This document shows, piece by piece, positions 1 through 8,500 of a DNA stretch of 15,321 nt. The stretch comes from CAINEC01 sp046052065 (GTDB lineage: Bacteria; Bacteroidota; Bacteroidia; AKYH767-A; OLB10): assembly GCA_046052065.1 (NCBI GenBank), contig JBJOND010000070.1, positions 1 to 15,321 on the forward strand, in the 5' to 3' direction. Below the pieces are notes generated by a model. It ran no database searches, was not told where the DNA came from, and saw nothing but the letters and a program-made list of their open reading frames with translations. A program made the translations under genes and the position numbers. Each line of letters starts with the position of its first letter. The first letter of the stretch is position 1.

Positions 1-1054
1 AGAATAAACTCCATTGGTCTTCTGCCTTTACACGCTTCATGAATAAATCGCAAATCCAAAGTGCATAGAATAAATCACGAGCACGTAACTCTTCTTTACC
101 GTGGTTTTTCTTTAACTCAAGGAATTCGAAAATATCTGCATGCCAAGGCTCTAGGTAAACTGCGAAAGAACCTTTTCGCTTTCCACCACCTTGATCTACG
201 TAACGAGCTGTATCATTGAACACGCGTAACATTGGAACGATTCCGTTACTTGTTCCGTTTGTTCCACGGATATAAGAACCCGTAGCACGGATATTATGTA
301 AGCTTAGTCCGATACCACCAGCCGATTGAGAAATCTGAGCTGTTTGTTTTAATGTATTGTAGATTCCATCAATACTATCGTTTTGCATCTGTAATAAGAA
401 GCAAGAACTTAATTGAGGTTTTGGAGTACCAGAATTGAATAATGTAGGCGTTGCATGTGTGAACCAACGCTCGCTCATTAAGTTATAGGTATAGATAGCA
501 GATTCTACATCTGATTTATGAATACCTACTGAAACGCGCATTAACATATGTTGCGGACGCTCCACTACTTTTCCATTGATTCTTAATAAATACGATTTTT
601 CTAAAGTCTTGAAACCGAAGTAATCATATCCAAAATCACGGTCGTAAATGATACTTGAATCCAAAAGATCAGAATTGTTTTCAATTATCTGCATCACATC
701 ATCCGCGATTAATGAAGCATTCTTTCCAGTTTTTGGATCGATGAAAGTATAAAGGTCACGCATTGTTTCCGTGAATCCTTTTTTAGTATTCTTATGTAAG
801 TTGGATACCGCGATGCGCGATGCAAGTTGCGCAAAATCAGGGTGACGCGTAGTTAAAGAGGCAGCAGTTTCAGCAGCAAGGTTATCTAGCTCAGTGGTGG
901 TAACACCATTAAATACCCCTTCAATTACTTTTTGTGCAACTATTTGTGCACTAACATGGTCTGGTGAAAGACCATAGCAAAGCTTTTGAATGCGGGCAGT
1001 AATTTTGTCGAACTTTACTGTTTCCTGCTTACCATCTCTTTTAATTACGAACAT
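1..1054 (-). CDS. nrdA: Ribonucleoside-diphosphate reductase, class Ia large subunit (N-terminal part)
   Basis: This catalytic subunit reduces ribonucleoside diphosphates to deoxyribonucleotides in the cytoplasm, together with a radical-generating small subunit (NrdB), which is not in the window. The ATG is at 1054-1052 and 351 codons are readable before the left edge cuts the gene. Residues 1-90 form an N-terminal ATP-cone (start MFVIKRDGKQ), the site of allosteric activity control. The barrel follows, with the family signature ATPTLFNSGTPKPQLSSCFL around 201-220. C218 in it corresponds to the first of the two active-site redox cysteines of class I enzymes. The specificity-loop region SAGGIGL (244-250) and the DQGGGKRKG stretch (287-295) before YLEPWHADI are also present. 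The second redox cysteine, the thiyl-radical cysteine and the C-terminal tail lie outside the window. The gene is first in its transcript, after a long non-coding leader. Family identification is very secure. Confidence 0.97.
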   Translation of the reverse strand, partial: MFVIKRDGKQETVKFDKITARIQKLCYGLSPDHVSAQIVAQKVIEGVFNGVTTTELDNLAAETAASLTTRHPDFAQLASRIAVSNLHKNTKKGFTETMRDLYTFIDPKTGKNASLIADDVMQIIENNSDLLDSSIIYDRDFGYDYFGFKTLEKSYLLRINGKVVERPQHMLMRVSVGIHKSDVESAIYTYNLMSERWFTHATPTLFNSGTPKPQLSSCFLLQMQNDSIDGIYNTLKQTAQISQSAGGIGLSLHNIRATGSYIRGTNGTSNGIVPMLRVFNDTARYVDQGGGKRKGSFAVYLEPWHADIFEFLELKKNHGKEELRARDLFYALWICDLFMKRVKAEDQWSLF

Positions 1055-1100
1055 ACGTTTAAAGCGTTTTTAGACTGTGGTTATTGTTACTTTGTTTAAC

Positions 1101-1250
1101 TCTTTTGTTTTTTCCGGACTTAAAAGAGGCGACGACTCCACTGACAACTATTTATTGCCTTATTTAAGTACTCTAGAAACTGATTTGAGTTTGAAAACCA
1201 GCGCTTTCCCGTTTCCGGGTCCGACTGCTGTAGCCGGTTACAAATCAAGT
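1101..1250 (-). promoter_or_regulatory. Candidate structured 5' leader RNA of nrdA
   Basis: On the minus strand a closing stem pairs 1250-1241 with 1187-1179 (ACUUGAUUUG with CAAAUCAGU, one bulged U). Inside it AACCGGC (1239-1233) pairs with GCUGGUU (1202-1196), and an inner hairpin CCCG-GAAA-CGGG (1219-1208) carries a GNRA tetraloop. The tetraloop is GNRA only on the minus strand, which is the nrdA sense. Further downstream ACUUAAAUAAGGC (1169-1157) pairs with GCCUCUUUUAAGU (1130-1118), with a 2x2 internal loop. The same CUCUUUU (1128-1122) could instead pair with AAAAGAG (1107-1101), so two structures compete close to the start codon. This layout resembles a riboswitch or attenuator. I do not recognise it as a known class. 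Confidence 0.4.
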
Positions 1251-1278
1251 TAAAGATATGCTCATTCCCAAGCCCTAT

Positions 1279-1287
1279 TTATCCACA
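1279..1287 (+). promoter_or_regulatory. Perfect DnaA box upstream of nrdA
   Basis: The plus strand reads TTATCCACA, identical to the high-affinity DnaA-box consensus of Escherichia coli. It lies 225 nt upstream of the nrdA start codon, just outside the structured leader. DnaA control of nrdAB through upstream boxes is established in E. coli; that it acts here is inference. A single 9-mer can occur by chance in a window of this size, so the weight comes from its position. Confidence 0.45.
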
Positions 1288-1444
1288 ATTGACTGCATTT
1301 TTCAACAAAATAGCGGTTGCAAAATTTATTCGCGAAAAAGCTTTTTTACTTGAAAAATTATCTTATTTAGAAAAAAAGAATTCGAATTTTTAACTATCCC
1401 TTTTTCCCTTTTTCCTTCGTATATCCTCAACGTTAGAAAGAAGA

Positions 1445-2284
1445 TTAAATTGCATTTTTTATTTCAAAAGCACAATCTTCTGCAGCTTCAAAAATTAAAT
1501 CATGCGCTACACCTGTAAATATTTTTTGTTCTGCTGTTGGAAGTATTTTCTTTAATTCCTCTGCTACTGCTTGATACATGGGTGTACACTTTTCGCCGAG
1601 TAATATGGTAACAGGCATTGATAATTTTTTTATTGCTTCTGCTGATGCGATGGTTGGTGGTGATTGCTGATACACTAAATGAAAGAGTGAACTAGCATTT
1701 GCAATCATGTCTTTTTTCATTTCCTCGGGAAGTGCATTAAACCCCTTACCACCAATGGCATAGTCTAATAACGTTTTAACAGCTAAAGCAGGATCGCCAG
1801 ATTCAAATGCCGATTTAATATTTTCGAATGCATTTATTCTGATATTGATAATCTCCTGATATATCGGATTGTTATTCACCAGCGATGGCAAGGTTGCTTC
1901 TGCAAGAAATAAATGTTTTATCAGATGAGGCGCCAGGATAGCTGCACTCGCTGCAACTAGTCCACCATAGGAATGTCCTAATAAAACAACATCCTTCAAC
2001 TCCAACGCCTCGATAAACGCAACAAGGTCACGGGCATGCATATCCGCTCCATACTCACCAGTAGGGTTCGGATGATTCGGTAAATGAAATCGCTGCGAAT
2101 AACTGATCACACGAAAATCACGAATCAGGTAATCGCGTAGAAATGCTACATGATTACAACTGGCTGCTGCTCCATGCACAAATAAAAATGTTGGTGCACT
2201 GCGACCATTGAGGTCACTCAAAGGACCTGCATCAGAATAATGCAGGATGGTATCATTAACAGCAATCGTTTTTAACTTCGACAT
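1445..2284 (-). CDS. Alpha/beta hydrolase
   Basis: A 279-residue cytoplasmic alpha/beta-hydrolase-fold protein, the usual length for the family; no signal peptide is visible. The oxyanion-hole HG is at 37-38 (FLFVHGAA), the nucleophile elbow GHSYGG places Ser105, and the general-base His261 is in GVAHDLIFE. The acid usually found in the motif G-x-x-D-x-x-x-P is replaced by Cys here (GEKCTP, 230-235). Glu231, or Glu129 in LFLAEA after the preceding strand, may serve instead. The substrate cannot be read from the sequence; an esterase or small-molecule hydrolase role is likely. The start codon overlaps the stop of the upstream aldo/keto reductase by one base (TAATG), so the two are probably translationally coupled and co-transcribed. 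Confidence 0.88.
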   Translation of the reverse strand: MSKLKTIAVNDTILHYSDAGPLSDLNGRSAPTFLFVHGAAASCNHVAFLRDYLIRDFRVISYSQRFHLPNHPNPTGEYGADMHARDLVAFIEALELKDVVLLGHSYGGLVAASAAILAPHLIKHLFLAEATLPSLVNNNPIYQEIINIRINAFENIKSAFESGDPALAVKTLLDYAIGGKGFNALPEEMKKDMIANASSLFHLVYQQSPPTIASAEAIKKLSMPVTILLGEKCTPMYQAVAEELKKILPTAEQKIFTGVAHDLIFEAAEDCAFEIKNAI

Positions 2285-2286
2285 TA
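2282..2286 (-). promoter_or_regulatory. TAATG stop/start overlap (translational coupling)
   Basis: The aldo/keto reductase stop TAA (2286-2284) shares its last A with the ATG (2284-2282) of the hydrolase. Such overlaps usually let ribosomes re-initiate, which fixes the hydrolase start and argues for co-expression of the two enzymes. Confidence 0.7.
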
Positions 2287-3267
2287 AAAATCAGGTAATA
2301 CAGGCTTATTGTTTAACACAAGGTCAACGCTATTCATCACATCCGAAGTTAATAATGGTAGAGCATCAATGGCTTTTAAATTTTCTTCCAGCTGCGGAAC
2401 TTTACTTGCACCTAAAATAACGGTACTTACATTCGGATTTTTCAAGCACCACGCAATGCCAAATACAGGAAGTGATACGTTAATGTCATCTGCAATTTTC
2501 TTGATTGCCTTTACTTTATTGATGCGCTCTTCCGTCAGATTTCTTTCTTTCAACCATTCTAATCCTTCAATAGAAAGTCGTGTGTCGGTAGGATTATCAA
2601 ACAAATATTTCCCTGATAATACTCCACTTGCCAACGGCGACCAGATGGTAGTTGCTAATCCTTGATGCTTGAATAAATGCAAATAATCATCTTCCATTTT
2701 TTTACGCTCCAACATATTATACTGAGGCTGTTCCATTACTGGCGGAATTAAATGATGACGAGCAGCTTCTAAATGCGCTTGTAAAATTTCTTGCGCACTC
2801 CACTCAGATGTTCCCCAATATAAAATTTTACCTTGCTGAATCAAATGATTCATTGCTTGAACTGTTTCTAAAATTGGAGTTTGTTTATCTGGGCGATGGC
2901 AATAATATAAATCGATGTAATCAACTTGCAACCTTTTCAACGCTGCATCACAACCTTCAATAATATGCTTACGACTTAATCCACGTTGGTTGGGCTTATT
3001 CTCTTCAAATCCGAAGAACACTTTACTCGAAACCATATATGAGCTGCGCGTCCATTTTACCTTACTAAGAATATTTCCCATTACCTCTTCACTTTTTCCA
3101 CGAGCGTAAATTTCTGCGTTATCAAAAAAGTTAATGCCTGCATCGTAGGCTTTAATCATTAATTCCTCTGCGGTAGTATCTGCTATTTGCTTTCCGAAAG
3201 TTAACCAGGTTCCGAATGAAAGTGCGCTTACTTGCAGACCTGTGCTACCAAATTTTCTGTATTCCAT
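2284..3267 (-). CDS. Aldo/keto reductase, Kv-beta-like (AKR6/YghZ type)
   Basis: A 327-residue NAD(P)H-dependent oxidoreductase of the aldo/keto reductase fold, expected to reduce aldehydes or ketones in the cytoplasm. The catalytic tetrad is complete: Asp49 and Tyr54 (FFDNAEIY), Lys82 (VSSKVFF) and His124 (YYCHRP). The cofactor-binding signatures SPLASG (210-215) and VILGASK (283-289) near the C-terminus are intact. The stretch YWGTSEWSAQEI followed by IPPVMEQPQYNM is typical of the potassium-channel beta-subunit-like branch. The physiological substrate is unknown. The gene is first in a two-gene unit with the hydrolase. The 96-bp gap to the cyclase gene upstream contains a 7-bp hairpin, so promoter and cyclase read-through are both possible. 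There is no Shine-Dalgarno before the ATG, as is usual in this phylum. Confidence 0.93.
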   Translation of the reverse strand: MEYRKFGSTGLQVSALSFGTWLTFGKQIADTTAEELMIKAYDAGINFFDNAEIYARGKSEEVMGNILSKVKWTRSSYMVSSKVFFGFEENKPNQRGLSRKHIIEGCDAALKRLQVDYIDLYYCHRPDKQTPILETVQAMNHLIQQGKILYWGTSEWSAQEILQAHLEAARHHLIPPVMEQPQYNMLERKKMEDDYLHLFKHQGLATTIWSPLASGVLSGKYLFDNPTDTRLSIEGLEWLKERNLTEERINKVKAIKKIADDINVSLPVFGIAWCLKNPNVSTVILGASKVPQLEENLKAIDALPLLTSDVMNSVDLVLNNKPVLPDF

Positions 3268-3299
3268 TTTATTAAAATTTTAGGTGAAAATACAACTTA

Positions 3300-3320
3300 C
3301 AAACGAGTAAATATCGTTTG
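3300..3320 (-). other. Perfect 7-bp inverted repeat between cyclase and aldo/keto reductase
   Basis: CAAACGA and TCGTTTG form a perfect 7-bp stem around a 7-nt loop, 44 nt after the cyclase stop and 33 nt before the aldo/keto reductase start. No good T-run follows on the minus strand, so it is a poor intrinsic terminator. A regulator-binding palindrome is an alternative. Confidence 0.3.
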
Positions 3321-3363
3321 ATGGAAATGAAAACTACAACTTCTACTATTAAGGTTTAATCGA

Positions 3364-5208
3364 TTAGCTCTGTTGGATTTTACCAACCAAAAAATACATG
3401 TCAATCTTGCCTTTATTTTTTGCTTCTATCTTACCTCGGTGTTCACATTGAAACTGATCTTTAATCAAATCATAGGTAGCACCCGACAAATTAATTTTAT
3501 TGACTTCGCCGCTGCTTTCTAAACGTGAGGCTGTATTCACAGTGTCGCCCCAGATATCGTACGAGAATTTTTTTATACCTACAATTCCTGCAATTACAGG
3601 TCCTGTGTGAATGCCAATTCGTATTTCAAAAAACGGTTTATTATTTTTTATTCGTTCTTGCTTTAAACCTTCCATGAACAAAATAATTTCTTGAGCCGCC
3701 ATTACCACATCAATTGGATGAGTAGTATTTGTAGTTGGTAATCCGCCAGCAGCCATATAAGCATCGCCTATTGTTTTTATTTTTTCAATATTATACTTAC
3801 CCATTATTTTATCGATGCCTTTAAAACACGTATCAATTTCTGTAACTAATTCCTTAGGAGAAAGTAATTCAGAAATCGTTGTAAATCCTTTAAAGTCGGT
3901 GAAGAGCACGGTTACGCTATCAAAGTTTTTTGTTTCTGCCATTCCTTTCTTCTTCAATTCCTGAGCGGTATCAAAAGGAAGAATGTTTAATAATAACTCG
4001 TCGGAACGTTTTTTACCTTTAATCAATACAACCATTAATAGCACAATCAGCACTACAATTCCTGAGGCAGAGATGAGCCCAATGCGCTGCTTTTGTATTT
4101 GCGAATCGGCGATTGCTTCTTTCTGTGCGTACTGTAAACTATCAGATAATTTTTCTTTTTCATAATTGAAATTGAGTTCCTTTTCAACCATCGATCTTTC
4201 ATTATCGGTATTCTTTATTGAATCGCTTATCTGCTTATAAATCTCAAAATACTTTAGCGCTTCATCAGCATTCCCTATTGCTTTATTGCTCTTATACAAA
4301 CATTCGCAAGCATCGCTTCGCAATGGCGGAATTTTTAAATCTACTGCTGCATCGTAAGCCGATTGACACCATGTTTTTGCTGTGATATAATCGTTCGTTT
4401 CATTATAAACTAAACCTTTATTTAAGCTGGCAATAATTTGAAATCGTTTATTTCCAATTTTTTTAAATATGTTGAGCGCACTATCAGTAGCGGCCAAAGA
4501 CTCTTCAAAATATTTAGAAACTTTTGCTTTTTTATTATCCTTTTTTTTCTCCTCAATTGTACCTAGTTCATAGTATACATATCCAATATTTCCATAGGCA
4601 ATTGCAACTTGAACCGGATTCTTTTCAGGATTAATAAACTTTAAACTTTCATTATAAAATTTTAGTGATTCAAAGTGACGTTTAGTGGCTCCATAAATAT
4701 TCCCTAATAAACTCAACGAAGTTGCAATGCGTGAAGAATCGCCAATTACGCGATTAATCTTTAAACCTTTTTTATGGTACTCTTCCGCTTTAACATTATT
4801 TACTTGACGTTCGTATATCTGACCAATTACACTGTAACAATCAGCCATTAACTTTTTATCATTTAATTGCTCACTTACCTTTAATGCATGTTGAGCATAC
4901 TCGAGCGCTTTTGGATATAATCCTTGAATGAGATGAGTTCTAGCGCGCATCAGGTTATTTTCCTGTGCAAATTTTAAACTATCAATTCCGCTAATACTTT
5001 TTAGAATTGAGGAGGCCTCCTCCAAAATTAATAGTGCACTATCGAGCTTAGCGTCTGTAAGAATTCCACCAGCCTTATGCAAGGCTGTTAGTCTTGTTTT
5101 AACATTGGATGATTTATCATAACCTGTTTTTAGAAGCTGTTGTAATTCATTTTGAGCCCTTATCTGAAAGGAACAAAAAATCAAAATCAGCAAGGTGATA
5201 TACTTCAT
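3364..5208 (-). CDS. Membrane TPR-receptor class III adenylate cyclase
   Basis: A 614-residue protein predicted to make cAMP from ATP at the inner face of the cytoplasmic membrane. A signal peptide (1-19, MKYITLLILI...IRAQ) leads into TPR-like helical repeats (about 25-330), expected in the periplasm. A charged coiled-coil-like helix (335-375), one membrane helix (376-397) and a cytoplasmic linker with LLLNILP (405-411) follow. The cyclase domain spans about 428-610. Metal-binding aspartates are D438 (LFTDFKGF) and D482 (KTIGDAYM). The purine-specifying residues are K478 and D551 (YDIWGD), as in adenylate rather than guanylate cyclases. N558 and R562 (TVNTASR) fit the transition-state residues. 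All catalytic residues are present, so it should be active. The likely input is a periplasmic or envelope signal bound by the TPRs; the ligand is unknown. It is divergent from the protease gene and may share regulation with it. Confidence 0.93.
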   Translation of the reverse strand: MKYITLLILIFCSFQIRAQNELQQLLKTGYDKSSNVKTRLTALHKAGGILTDAKLDSALLILEEASSILKSISGIDSLKFAQENNLMRARTHLIQGLYPKALEYAQHALKVSEQLNDKKLMADCYSVIGQIYERQVNNVKAEEYHKKGLKINRVIGDSSRIATSLSLLGNIYGATKRHFESLKFYNESLKFINPEKNPVQVAIAYGNIGYVYYELGTIEEKKKDNKKAKVSKYFEESLAATDSALNIFKKIGNKRFQIIASLNKGLVYNETNDYITAKTWCQSAYDAAVDLKIPPLRSDACECLYKSNKAIGNADEALKYFEIYKQISDSIKNTDNERSMVEKELNFNYEKEKLSDSLQYAQKEAIADSQIQKQRIGLISASGIVVLIVLLMVVLIKGKKRSDELLLNILPFDTAQELKKKGMAETKNFDSVTVLFTDFKGFTTISELLSPKELVTEIDTCFKGIDKIMGKYNIEKIKTIGDAYMAAGGLPTTNTTHPIDVVMAAQEIILFMEGLKQERIKNNKPFFEIRIGIHTGPVIAGIVGIKKFSYDIWGDTVNTASRLESSGEVNKINLSGATYDLIKDQFQCEHRGKIEAKNKGKIDMYFLVGKIQQS

Positions 5209-5321
5209 TTCACTTACTTTTAATATTTAATAGGACTAAAACATTGTTTCAAACGACTAATTAACTAAAACAAAAACAAGTTCAAATTTATTTAATTCAT
5301 TGATAACCGATGCGTCAGTAT

Positions 5322-5356
5322 CTGAATAATAAATAAAGGTCTTAATTTTTATTCAG
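5322..5356. repeat. Inverted repeat in the divergent promoter region
   Basis: CTGAATAA (5322-5329) and TTATTCAG (5349-5356) are perfect inverted complements. Pairing extends 3 bp further inward if one T is bulged. The repeat lies between the putative promoters of the divergent genes, so it could be an operator for either one. It could also be chance in AT-rich DNA. Confidence 0.35.
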
Positions 5357-5438
5357 CATTAACTTTGAAAAACAAACAACATAAATTAATCGTTAATTGT
5401 CCTTTTGCTTTAGATTGGCTTAAATCATTACTTTTTAT

Positions 5439-5468
5439 TTGACTTATAGCCTAAATTGTCGTAATTTG
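5439..5468 (+). promoter_or_regulatory. Candidate Bacteroidota promoter of the M4 protease gene
   Basis: TTG (5439-5441, within TTTG) is followed after 20 nt by TAATTTG (5462-5468), close to the phylum's -33 TTG / -7 TAnnTTTG pattern but one base short in the -7 element. Transcription would begin near 5475, leaving a leader of about 100 nt. Fit judged by eye. Confidence 0.4.
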
Positions 5469-5575
5469 TACTAACATTTTACATAACAATTTTGATTTAA
5501 GATAATTAAGATTTCCCATTTACAACACCACCACTTAATTTCTTTAGATCTCAGAATTCTAATTATTAAAAAACA

Positions 5576-8500
5576 ATGCTAAGAATCTACTCCCTTATTG
5601 CGGTAATTTTACTTTCGTTCTCAGTAAATGCACAGGTTTTATCTGGCGAAAAAGCCAAGGCTATTGATAAAAATCTGATGGAGGTTCGTTATGATCAACG
5701 AACTAAAGCGCCATTATACCTTGAATTTTCTCCTATCTCTGCCATTTCAGCAACTGAAGGAATAAATGGAATTGCAAGCTTGTTGGGAATGAAAGCAGCT
5801 GACTCTTGGCAATTAATAAGAAGCGATAAAGATAATTTAGGGTTTACGCATAACCGTTACCAACAATATTATCAAAATATAAAAGTTATTTCAGGCGAAT
5901 ATATTTTACATCAAAAAGGTAATCGTTTGGTTTCAGCCAATGGCATATTTTACACCCCACTAAATGTCAATACAACAGCCTCCATTTCTGAACAACAAGC
6001 ATTGATATTAGCGAAGCAAGACATTGGAGCATCAAAATATTTAACTGATTGCTCCGAGGCTGAACAGATGGCATTAACAGGTCATATTCACAATCCAACA
6101 GGAGATCTTGTTATTTTACCATCATTTAATAATGGTTCAAAGCAACCTGCTGTTTTATGCTGGAAGTTGGATGTATATGCCACTACCCCTCACGAAAGGT
6201 ATAACGTATATGTAGATGCAACTACAGGAAAAATTATTTTTAAAGAAAACAGAATCTGTACGATTACTACTAACGGTACTGCAGTAACCAAATATAGTGG
6301 AGTGCAAACTATAAAAGTTGATAGTCTATCTCCAACAAGTTATCGTTTGCGAGAATATTCTAGAGGAGCTGGAGTAGAAACATTAAACATGAAATCAGGA
6401 ACCAACTATGCATCGGCTGTTGATTTTACAGATGCTGATAATTATTGGAACACTACTACCAATCAAGATAATGCCGCACTCGACGCACACTATGGTGCAG
6501 GAAAAACCTACGACTATTACTTACTGAAACATAACCGAAATAGCTACGATAACTTAGGGAGTATATTACAGTCATACGTTCACTATAGTACTTCTTACAA
6601 CAATGCATTTTGGAATGGAAGTGTGATGACTTATGGTGACGGTAATGGAACAACTTTTTCACCGCTAACAGAATTAGATATTGCAGCTCACGAATTATCA
6701 CATGGTGTTACTGAGTTTTCATCTAATTTAATTTACTCGTACGAATCTGGCGCATTGAATGAATCGTTTTCAGATATCTTTGGTGTATCAGTTGATTTTT
6801 ATGCTAATCCTACCACTGCTAACTGGACAATAGGTGATAATTGTTATACTCCGGCTACACCAGGCGATGGGATTCGTTATATGAACAATCCTAATTTAGC
6901 GGGAGATCCAGATACATACCTTGGAACCAATTGGTACATTGGCACTGGAGATAACGGTGGTGTGCATTTTAACAGCGGAGTTCAAAATTTCTGGTATTAC
7001 TTATTATGTACAGGTGGTAGCGGAACTAATGATTTAGGTTTTGCCTACAATGTCGCAAACATTGGAATGTCCAATGCTGAACAAATTGCTTATCGTAATA
7101 ATTGTTTTTATTTGACGAGTAGTTCTCAATATGCTGATGCGGCTTTTTATTCAATTAAATCGTCTAACGATATTTTTGGTAATTGTTCCTTTAATACGTT
7201 ACAAGTCAAAAATGCTTGGGATGCTGTTGGTGTAGCAACTAGCTCATTAAATTCGTTAGCTGCTACCACAGTTGTAGGTGGAAGTTGTTTAGGAGCTCCA
7301 TTACAATTAAGTGCCTCTGGTGGAACTTCGTTTAGTTGGACAGGTCCAGGAGGATTTACATCTACTTTACAAAATCCGATTATAACGAATACATCAATTT
7401 CAAATAATGGAAACTATACTTGCGTTGTAACAGACGCGAATGGATGCAGTGGAACTGCAAGTACAAAAGTTGCTTTAAATAATTCTCCTTCTACAATAGT
7501 AAGTGGAGGCGGATTAGTATGTGATGGACTATCCGTTCAGTTAAACGCTAACGGCAGTGTATATGGGCAAGGGCAAAATATTGGAAGTAATGCTACTGCT
7601 CTTTTTATTCCTGATTATCCATCTGCAGGAGTCTCTTCAACAATTGCTGTTTCCGGAAGCACGAATGCCAATGCAATTTTATCTGTAACAATTGATTCTT
7701 TAATTCATACTTATGATGGCGATTTAAAAATTGAATTAATATCTCCTTCGGGATCATCAATCATACTTGCCAATTCAGTTGGTGCTGCGGGTACTAATTT
7801 CATAAAAACAAAATTTGTTCCTGTTGGCACATCCATTAATAACGGTACTGCACCATTCACTGGTTCATTTGCACCATCACAATCTTTTACATCGCTAACA
7901 GGTTCTGCAAATGGTAATTGGTCATTAAAGATTACTGATTTGGGATCAATAGATGTTGGTACATTATACAAATGGTCAATTGAGTTACCAGCAAATACGA
8001 TTACGTCTTATAATTGGTCACCTAGTACAGGTTTAAACAATGCAACCATTTCTAATCCGACAGCAAGTCCTGCTCAAGCAACTACCTACACAAGTGTTGC
8101 AACCGACATAAATGGATGTACTGCCTCGGGAACAACAACTGTTGATTTAGGAACATTAATATTAACCGAAAACCATTCTGATGTGTCTTGTAGTGGATCA
8201 TCAACTGGCAGTGCTACTGTAAATATTTCAGGAAATATTTCAGGATCGGTTTCATATTTATGGAATACAGGAGAAACAAGTTCAACAATAAATAATTTAA
8301 CTGCAGGACAATATACTTGCACTGTTATTAACGGCAACGGATGTACTTCAACACAACAAGTAATTATTTCACAACCTGATAATACCTTAATCGGGCCTAT
8401 TGATTTTATCAATGAAACTTGTGCTGCTTCAAATGGAGTATGTAGCATATCTGTATCAGGTGGTTTTGCTCCGTATTATATTACATGGAGCAATGGAGGC

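Larger units (their letters stand above)
1055..1444 (-). other. 390-bp upstream region of nrdA
   Basis: Gene-free stretch between the hydrolase stop and the nrdA start, read on the minus strand. The hydrolase-proximal half (about 1290-1444) is very AT-rich with A/T runs and no convincing terminator hairpin. The central part has a DnaA box (1279-1287), and the nrdA-proximal part can form an ordered set of RNA stems (1101-1250). No long reading frame with coding character was seen on either strand. No clear TTG/TAnnTTTG promoter pair could be fixed for nrdA. Confidence 0.7.
5209..5575. other. 367-bp divergent intergenic region
   Basis: AT-rich control region between the cyclase (minus) and the M4 protease (plus). 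It holds a candidate protease promoter (5439-5468), an imperfect inverted repeat (5322-5356) and, on the minus strand, a TAAATTTG at 5290-5283 that fits a Bacteroidota -7 element but lacks a TTG at the proper distance upstream. No small coding frame or RNA gene was recognised. Confidence 0.6.

Noticed and set aside
1179..1250. Cobalamin riboswitch upstream of nrdA
   Set aside because: The segment AGTCGGACCCGG only partly resembles the B12 box and the rest of the conserved cobalamin core is not visible by eye; kept as an unassigned leader.
1179..1250. tRNA-like fold in the nrdA leader
   Set aside because: The closing stem suggested an acceptor arm, but there is no proper T-arm, anticodon arm or CCA-end geometry.
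2309..2665. Open frame of 118 codons on the plus strand opposite the aldo/keto reductase
   Set aside because: It is antisense to a complete conserved enzyme and its composition is that of a reverse-strand shadow.
3983..4165. Short plus-strand open frame inside the cyclase gene
   Set aside because: It lies opposite the membrane helix and coiled-coil coding region of the cyclase, with no coding features of its own.
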